Below, piece by piece: positions 6,979 to 9,971 of a DNA stretch of 9,971 bases; the stretch's first letter is position 1; each line of letters opens with the position of its first letter. The stretch lies in contig JAHEXN010000107.1 of NCBI GenBank assembly GCA_023252095.1, forward strand, positions 1 through 9,971. The letters are read 5' to 3'. The position numbers were made by a program, and so were the translations under genes. This stretch comes from Actinomycetes bacterium (GTDB lineage Bacteria > Actinomycetota > Actinomycetes > Propionibacteriales > Nocardioidaceae). The notes below the pieces were generated by a model. The model did not search any database. It saw only the letters and a program-made list of their open reading frames with translations, and was not told the origin of the DNA.

Positions 6979-7509
6979 TCACTGGTTGAAGGTCGAGCCC
7001 TCGAGCTGGACCGAGTCCCAGGTGTAGGTCGCCGTGGCGTTCTTGCCCTGGTCGGTGTTGTCGGCGCCCTGGGCGAGCTTGACCGTGAAGTCGAACTTGC
7101 TGGAGGCGTCGGGGGCGATCTGGCCGATGTCCTTCTTGAGGCCGTCCTCGAGGCCACCGAACGTGCCGGTGTAGACGACGCCGCCGGTCGTGGCGTTCTT
7201 GATCTCGAGCGTCAGGTTCGACCCGGTGAAGCCGTTGGTCGAGCTCTTCTCGGTCAGGCTGAACGCGGCGGGCAGGGTGCCGGTGTTCTTCAGCGTCAGC
7301 GAGCCGGTGAGCGTGTCGCCCGGCTTGAGGTTGGTCAGCGTGAAGACCGCGGCGTCGGCCTTGGAGTTGGTGTGCGTCAGCGTGCCGGACGTGACCGAGC
7401 TGATCGTGTTCGCGGTGGTCGAGGTGAACGTGGCACCCGAGCCGATCGCGATGGCGCCGGCGGCGGCGAGGGTGGCGAGCGGGACGAGGATCTTGCGCGA
7501 GTTCTTCAT
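6979..7509 (-). CDS. TasA/CalY-like exported subunit with SipW-type signal peptide
   Basis: A 176-residue exported protein. Lys/Arg at 2-6 and a hydrophobic stretch (7-23, ILVPLATLAAAGAIAIG) are followed by GATFTSTTANTISSVTSG, the small-residue pattern of SipW-cognate signal peptides. The mature part is Thr/Ser/Asn/Gly-rich, predicted all-beta and free of cysteine, and carries the camelysin/TasA-like segment NLKPGDTLTGSLTLKNTGTL (60-79). Such proteins form extracellular fibres in Bacillus; fibre formation here is inferred. The size is close to CalY and shorter than TasA. ATG 7509 has AGGGAGA upstream with a 4-nt spacer; longer upstream frames run through the leader hairpin and are rejected. 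It is the first gene of the six-gene unit, 57 bp before the signal peptidase, and has a 231-bp regulatory region upstream. Confidence 0.9.
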   Translation of the reverse strand: MKNSRKILVPLATLAAAGAIAIGSGATFTSTTANTISSVTSGTLTHTNSKADAAVFTLTNLKPGDTLTGSLTLKNTGTLPAAFSLTEKSSTNGFTGSNLTLEIKNATTGGVVYTGTFGGLEDGLKKDIGQIAPDASSKFDFTVKLAQGADNTDQGKNATATYTWDSVQLEGSTFNQ

Positions 7510-7538
7510 GGTGTCTCCCTGACGATGTGGTTGGTGTC

Positions 7539-7571
7539 GGTACCGGCGGCCGCTTCTTGACCGCCGGTGCC
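7539..7571 (-). promoter_or_regulatory. Strong leader hairpin upstream of the TasA-like gene
   Basis: Arms of 11 bp (GGCACCGGCGG and CCGCCGGTACC on the coding strand) with one mismatch and an 11-base loop. The inner 8 bp (7542-7549 and 7561-7568) are perfect. The structure ends about 30 nt before the ATG. No U-tract follows, so mRNA stabilisation or attenuation is as likely as termination. Confidence 0.5.
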
Positions 7572-7597
7572 GATGTGACAACTCTGTCGAAGCGCGA

Positions 7598-7677
7598 TCC
7601 ACGGCCGATCCACGTCAAGGTCACCGAACTTCCACGGTTTGACACATGTCTCCACGAAGGTCCACAGGACGGTCCAG
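7598..7677 (-). promoter_or_regulatory. Helically phased GTGGA direct-repeat array (putative regulator sites)
   Basis: On the plus strand TCCAC starts at 7598, 7609, 7631, 7651 and 7661. Degenerate copies fill the missing turns: TCACC at 7621, GACAC at 7641 and TCCAG at 7673. Successive steps are 11, 12, 10, 10, 10, 10 and 12 bp, close to one helical turn each. OmpR/PhoB-family regulators typically bind tandem direct repeats of this period, and one is encoded in the downstream operon. The link between them is inference. Confidence 0.55.
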
Positions 7678-7681
7678 GCGG

Positions 7682-7695
7682 TCCCACGGGTGGGA
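7682..7695. repeat. 14-bp palindrome TCCCAC-GG-GTGGGA
   Basis: Perfect 6-bp arms around GG at the upstream end of the GTGGA array, 46 bp past the nucleotidyltransferase stop. It may be a protein-binding site or a weak transcript end; no U-tract follows. Confidence 0.3.
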
Positions 7696-7740
7696 GGCCG
7701 GGCGCGTCGTGGCCCGCGCTGTCGAACGTGGGAACGCCGA

Positions 7741-8310
7741 TCAGGCGAAGCGACCGACCTGTGCCGCCAGGTCGAGGAGGCGACGCAGACTCGTGTTGCC
7801 TTCGCCGAGGATCTCGACAAGCCAGCGCCGCGCGTCGGGAAGGTCACCCTGGCCCTCGGTGAGCAGTGTCTCGATGTCGACCCAGTCCTTTGACCGGTTG
7901 AACAGCGTCTTGAAGATGATGAGGTCGGTCGCCGAGATGACCTTGATCCCGGTGCCGAGGAAGTCGGTCTCGACCGCACGGTCGTGGACGAGGCGGTGGT
8001 AGGCCTCGTGCTGGGGCAGGAACAGGTCGAGCGGGGTGTCCGGGTCGGGGAAGTGGACGCGCGTCTGCCCGTCCTGGCGAATCTCCGCCGCGGCAGTGGG
8101 GTGACGGACGATCTCGGGCGGAAGGCAATCGAGCAGCGGCTGGGGCTGAACCGGATCGGCCACGACGTTCAGGTTGATGTGGGACGTGAAGCGTGGGTCC
8201 TGGGTGTGCACAGCGAGGGCGATCGCGCCACCGACTGCGTGCTCGAAGCCCGACTGCTCGAGAGCCTCGTGGACCGAGCGGAGACGCTGGAGCAGCAGGG
8301 GCGTGGTCAC
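7741..8310 (-). CDS. Nucleotidyltransferase-fold protein (AbiEii-like), catalytic DxD lost
   Basis: A 189-residue protein resembling the nucleotidyl transferase AbiEii/AbiGii toxin group: VGGAIALAVH (26-35, the GG loop), then an R-x-T-x-x segment, a third acidic strand with Asp95 (PLDLFLP) and the C-terminal signature ATDLIIFKTLFNRSKDWVDI (127-146). The metal-binding D-x-D that should follow RFTS is His44-Ile45-Asn46; each change is one first-position substitution from GAC. Normal transferase activity is therefore doubtful, yet the frame is intact. The GTG start overlaps the TGA of the upstream HTH gene by 4 bp (GTGA), a strong sign of coupled translation and the order expected for antitoxin then toxin. 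It may be an inactive toxin, or a variant with other chemistry. Longer in-frame extensions run through the HTH gene and are rejected. Confidence 0.85.
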   Translation of the reverse strand: MTTPLLLQRLRSVHEALEQSGFEHAVGGAIALAVHTQDPRFTSHINLNVVADPVQPQPLLDCLPPEIVRHPTAAAEIRQDGQTRVHFPDPDTPLDLFLPQHEAYHRLVHDRAVETDFLGTGIKVISATDLIIFKTLFNRSKDWVDIETLLTEGQGDLPDARRWLVEILGEGNTSLRRLLDLAAQVGRFA

Positions 8311-8486
8311 GCGCTCGCCTGTGCGCGTTCTCGGGCCGCTTGCCACACGGGTCCGAGGTTGACGGTCGTGCCCTTGAGGTAGGCGTCGAGCGACGTGCGG
8401 CTGATCTTGGCCTTGGCGCAGAGGGCCGACTTCGTCATGCCAGAGCGCGCAAGAATTTCGGTCGCGGCGTTGGCGAGGGACGTCAT
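8307..8486 (-). CDS. Small XRE-type helix-turn-helix protein, probable antitoxin/autorepressor
   Basis: A 59-residue protein that is little more than one helix-turn-helix: MTKSALCAKAKISRTSLDAYL (17-37) has the Cro/C1-type spacing, with recognition helix around 28-38. It lies directly upstream of, and overlaps by 4 bp, the nucleotidyltransferase-fold gene, so the two are one transcription unit and probably an antitoxin-toxin pair. The frame is open to a GTG at 8504 (65 residues). I prefer ATG 8486, because the extra residues would be encoded by the palindrome and a -10-like CATTCT lies 6 nt before the ATG, suggesting a leaderless message. Autorepression through the overlapping palindrome is inferred. 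Confidence 0.8.
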   Translation of the reverse strand: MTSLANAATEILARSGMTKSALCAKAKISRTSLDAYLKGTTVNLGPVWQAARERAQASA

Positions 8487-8506
8487 GTGTACAGAATGGT
8501 GCACAT
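8485..8506. promoter_or_regulatory. Palindromic operator over the HTH gene start
   Basis: Arms ATGTGTAC (8485-8492) and GTGCACAT (8499-8506) match as inverse complements at 7 of 8 positions with a 6-bp spacer. The site overlaps the start codon and a -10-like CATTCT (minus strand, 8498-8493), so a bound dimer would block initiation. Confidence 0.6.
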
Positions 8507-8576
8507 CTTTCGGTCCGCCCAGGACCAGTCGCCCCAGCCCGCCGCGGCAGATGCGGTCGCTGGCGAGGACGCCGTC

Positions 8577-8732
8577 TCAGGCGGGCGGCAGCGCCCGCCC
8601 GAGCGTCGCGTGGAGCTGGGCAATCCTGTCGACGTCGAGCGGACCCTCGGCCTGCAGCCTGGGGTAGAGCTTCCTCGGCCACAGGACGTCAACGCCTCGC
8701 GTGGTGAACGACCCGCCGAACAGCGGCCAGTC
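8577..8732 (-). pseudogene. In-frame C-terminal continuation of the NERD protein after an amber codon
   Basis: After TAG at 8735-8733, the same frame continues for 51 codons to TGA at 8577-8579. It begins DWPLFGGSF and includes DVLWPRKLYPRL and a terminal IAQLHATLGRALPPA. In the related actinobacterial NERD proteins I know, the hydrophobic strand ending in CFV runs directly into a DWPL-type segment, so this is the missing end of the domain. There is no start codon of its own. It could be a disabled gene, a sequencing error at one base, or a read-through product. Confidence 0.75.
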
Positions 8733-9410
8733 CTACCCGACGAAGCACAGCACTCCGCGGACCGGCACCTCGTCACCGACCAGGCCCTGCACGAGGTCGA
8801 CCTGCTTCAACGCTCCGTCGACCAGCTTGGTGCAGTTCCGCGACCCGACCATGAGCTTCTCGACGCGAGGCCGGAACAGCCCGCCCTCGACGCGGAGGTG
8901 TGGCCGGCCTGCGTATCGCTTGGGGTCGACGACGAACACGCCGTTCGGGGTCACCACGATGTGGTCCACGTTGGCGCGCGAACCGGGGATCCTGCGGTCG
9001 TGCAGGACGCGCAGGGAGTCTGTCGCGAGCTCGTTGAGGCGCTGCCCCACGCGCTCTTCGCCGACGGCTCCGGTCTCCCAGGACGTGGTGCTCTGCGGGT
9101 CGTCGCTCAGGGCCAGGATGAGTGCGCCGAGCCGCGGGTTCTTCTCGCGTATGCGCTTCTCCCGTTTGGCCTTGCGGCGCTCGAACTCGCGGCGTGCGGA
9201 GGCCCCGGGGACGCCGATGTCGATCGGAGCCTCGGCCTCGGCCGGGCCGATCAGCTCCGCCGGCTCCGTGTGCGCGAGGCATCGCACGGTCTTGGTCGAG
9301 CGCTCCCAGATCGCCTCGGTCCTCGCGGGCAGCTCGGCCGTGCAGATTCGGCACACCCCGGCATAGCGCAGCCGCATCTGCTTCTCAGCGGCTGGAGTCT
9401 CCCTCTCCAT
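8733..9410 (-). CDS. NERD (nuclease-related) domain protein, cut short by in-frame TAG
   Basis: A 225-residue product. The N-terminus has a zinc-finger-like CxxC...CxxH (Cys20, Cys23, Cys44, His47), followed by a charged helix (73-90, ARREFERRKAKREKRIRE) that may be coiled coil. The NERD domain runs from about 111: WETGAVGEERVG (Glu118/Glu119), VDHIVV (148-153) and GVFVVDPK (157-164), where Asp149, Asp162 and Lys164 resemble the D...(D/E)xK core of restriction-like nucleases. The reading frame stops at TAG (8733-8735) after LCFVG, inside the domain, and the lost 51 residues are encoded in frame downstream. The true start could be Met12 (9377), preceded by GAGAAG, since family members begin near RLRYAGVC. 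DNA processing or defence is inferred from the fold only. Confidence 0.8.
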   Translation of the reverse strand: MERETPAAEKQMRLRYAGVCRICTAELPARTEAIWERSTKTVRCLAHTEPAELIGPAEAEAPIDIGVPGASARREFERRKAKREKRIREKNPRLGALILALSDDPQSTTSWETGAVGEERVGQRLNELATDSLRVLHDRRIPGSRANVDHIVVTPNGVFVVDPKRYAGRPHLRVEGGLFRPRVEKLMVGSRNCTKLVDGALKQVDLVQGLVGDEVPVRGVLCFVG

Positions 9411-9446
9411 GACCGGACGGTAGACCGCGGCGGGGTCAGTAGCGGG

Positions 9447-9650
9447 TCAGGCAACGCGCTGGGTGAAGAGGAAGTAGAAGACCAGTGCCAGAGCGAGCAC
9501 GCCGATCATGATGAGGCGCCATCGCAGATAGGCCCACCCGGGATTGACCTCGTCGCCGGGCTTCATGACGCCGCTTCGACGAAGCAGCCAGTTGGCGGCG
9601 ACGACGCAGGCGAAGAGAGCAGCGGCGAGGAGGATGTCGTTTCCGGTCAC
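9447..9650 (-). CDS. Small two-helix membrane protein, unknown function
   Basis: A 67-residue protein with hydrophobic segments at about 6-23 (ILLAAALFACVVAANWLL) and 46-64 (RLIMIGVLALALVFYFLF), joined by a polar loop containing MKPGDEVNPGW. It begins with GTG at 9650 and has no strong ribosome-binding site (a GGACA lies about 9 nt upstream). It ends 36 bp before the NERD gene and shares its strand, so co-transcription is possible. No family recognised. The protein-like hydrophobic pattern supports a real gene, but the short length keeps this moderate. Confidence 0.6.
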   Translation of the reverse strand: MTGNDILLAAALFACVVAANWLLRRSGVMKPGDEVNPGWAYLRWRLIMIGVLALALVFYFLFTQRVA

Positions 9651-9754
9651 GTCAGTGCTGTCCGGCGTGCTGTCGAGTCACGGATCGACACGGTAGTCGG
9701 CGACGGTCCCGTCCTGCAGGCAGAGCATGCCCTGGAACGCGATGCCTGGGTCGG

Positions 9755-9971
9755 TCACTCGAGGTCGTTGAGCGTCATCGGGTCCCCGGGCTTGCGGCGA
9801 CGCTTCTCCTTGGCCCAGGCCTGGATCCGCTTGCGGCTGTGGGCCATGACGATGAAGAACGGCCCGAGGGCGACGAAGATGGCTCCGAGCCACCACGTGT
9901 CGGGCACCTTCACGATGAAGACGATGCCGAGGCCCACCGAGAGCACGGCGTAGACGTAGTGGCCCCAGGTC
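9755..9971 (-). CDS. Partial membrane protein, 5' end outside the window
   Basis: The frame ends with TGA at 9755-9757 and stays open to the window edge; reading inward it begins TWGHYVYAVLSVGLGIV. A GTG at 9946 is an internal possibility, but the residues before it look like part of the same membrane segment, so the start is probably beyond the edge. Two hydrophobic stretches are visible (YVYAVLSVGLGIVFIV and WWLGAIFVALGPFFIVMA), followed by a basic tail (SRKRIQAWAKEKRRRKPGD). No family recognised. The 104-bp gap to the next gene (9651-9754) holds nothing I can identify. Confidence 0.6.
   Translation of the reverse strand, partial: TWGHYVYAVLSVGLGIVFIVKVPDTWWLGAIFVALGPFFIVMAHSRKRIQAWAKEKRRRKPGDPMTLNDLE

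Larger units (their letters stand above)
7510..7740 (-). promoter_or_regulatory. Regulatory region of the SipW-type operon (no gene)
   Basis: 231 bp between the nucleotidyltransferase stop and the TasA-like start. Seen here, in transcription order: a 14-bp palindrome (7682-7695), a phased array of GTGGA boxes (7598-7677), a leader hairpin (7539-7571) and the ribosome-binding site. A TTGACG hexamer (7613-7618) lies in the array, but no convincing -10 follows at 16-18 bp, consistent with (not proof of) an activator-dependent promoter. No small ORF convinced me. Confidence 0.6.

Noticed and set aside
5824..7560. A 578-codon open frame on the plus strand, and another long one from 4674 to 6299.
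   Set aside because: They lie antisense to the Ig-repeat, signal peptidase and TasA-like genes, whose products show clear domains, signal peptides and ribosome-binding sites. The plus-strand translations are low-complexity Gly/Arg/Asp/Val-rich, as usual for antisense frames in high-GC DNA.
7613..7618. TTGACG (minus strand) as the -35 of the SipW-type operon promoter.
   Set aside because: At 16-18 bp spacing only GC-rich hexamers such as GCGCTT and CGCTTC follow. I therefore do not call a core promoter there.
7598..7677. Spaced repeats considered as a CRISPR array.
   Set aside because: The repeated unit is only about 5 bp with 10-12 bp steps, far too short for CRISPR, and no cas gene is present.
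8577..8776. A frameshift as the cause of the split NERD gene.
   Set aside because: The tail is in the same frame as the N-terminal part (8733 minus 8577 is 156, a multiple of 3), so a single stop codon explains it and no indel is needed.
9651..9754. A possible small gene or terminator in the gap between the two small membrane genes.
   Set aside because: The frame that crosses it (9678-9896) is an out-of-frame shadow of the partial membrane gene, and I found no stem with a U-tract.
8193..9953. A 586-codon plus-strand open frame.
   Set aside because: It is antisense to the HTH, nucleotidyltransferase-fold, NERD and small membrane genes and has no recognisable domain.

Overview
This is a high-GC bacterial window with the dense, overlapping gene layout and codon use of an actinobacterium. 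The gene families fit a soil or skin actinomycete such as a Nocardioidaceae-like or corynebacterial-relative lineage, but the genus is a guess. There is no rRNA, tRNA, CRISPR or IS element, and no gap between genes exceeds 300 bases.

Left part (1-2301): an NmrA-like NAD(P)-binding protein (+) converges on a MarR-family regulator (-). The regulator is divergent from a classical short-chain dehydrogenase (+). The marR-SDR intergenic region holds two copies of an ACTTGAC/GTCAAGT palindrome about three helical turns apart. They cover the SDR promoter and lie just upstream of a probable leaderless marR start, so this looks like an autoregulated redox-enzyme switch.

Central part (7740-2312, all minus strand): the most interesting unit is a six-gene run. 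In transcription order it encodes a TasA/CalY-like exported subunit with a SipW-type signal peptide; an archaeal/ER-type (SipW) signal peptidase; a second SipW-type exported protein with three Cys-paired Ig-like repeats; a four-helix membrane protein; an OmpR-type response regulator; and a sensor histidine kinase. The first gaps are 57 and 25 bp. The last four genes overlap by 1, 8 and 8 bp, so the two-component system is physically tied to the secreted structure. Upstream of the first gene there is a helically phased array of GTGGA boxes, a plausible binding platform for an OmpR-type regulator, followed by a strong leader hairpin. I read this as a self-regulating surface fibre or matrix system.

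Right part (9971-7741, all minus): a small XRE-type HTH gene and a nucleotidyltransferase-fold gene overlap by 4 bp (GTGA) and resemble an antitoxin-toxin pair of AbiEii type. The nucleotidyltransferase has lost its catalytic Asp-x-Asp (His-Ile-Asn instead), and a palindrome overlaps the HTH start. Upstream is a NERD-domain gene with an N-terminal zinc-finger-like motif; an in-frame TAG interrupts it, and the conserved C-terminal end of the domain continues in the same frame. Two small membrane-protein genes follow, the last running off the right edge.
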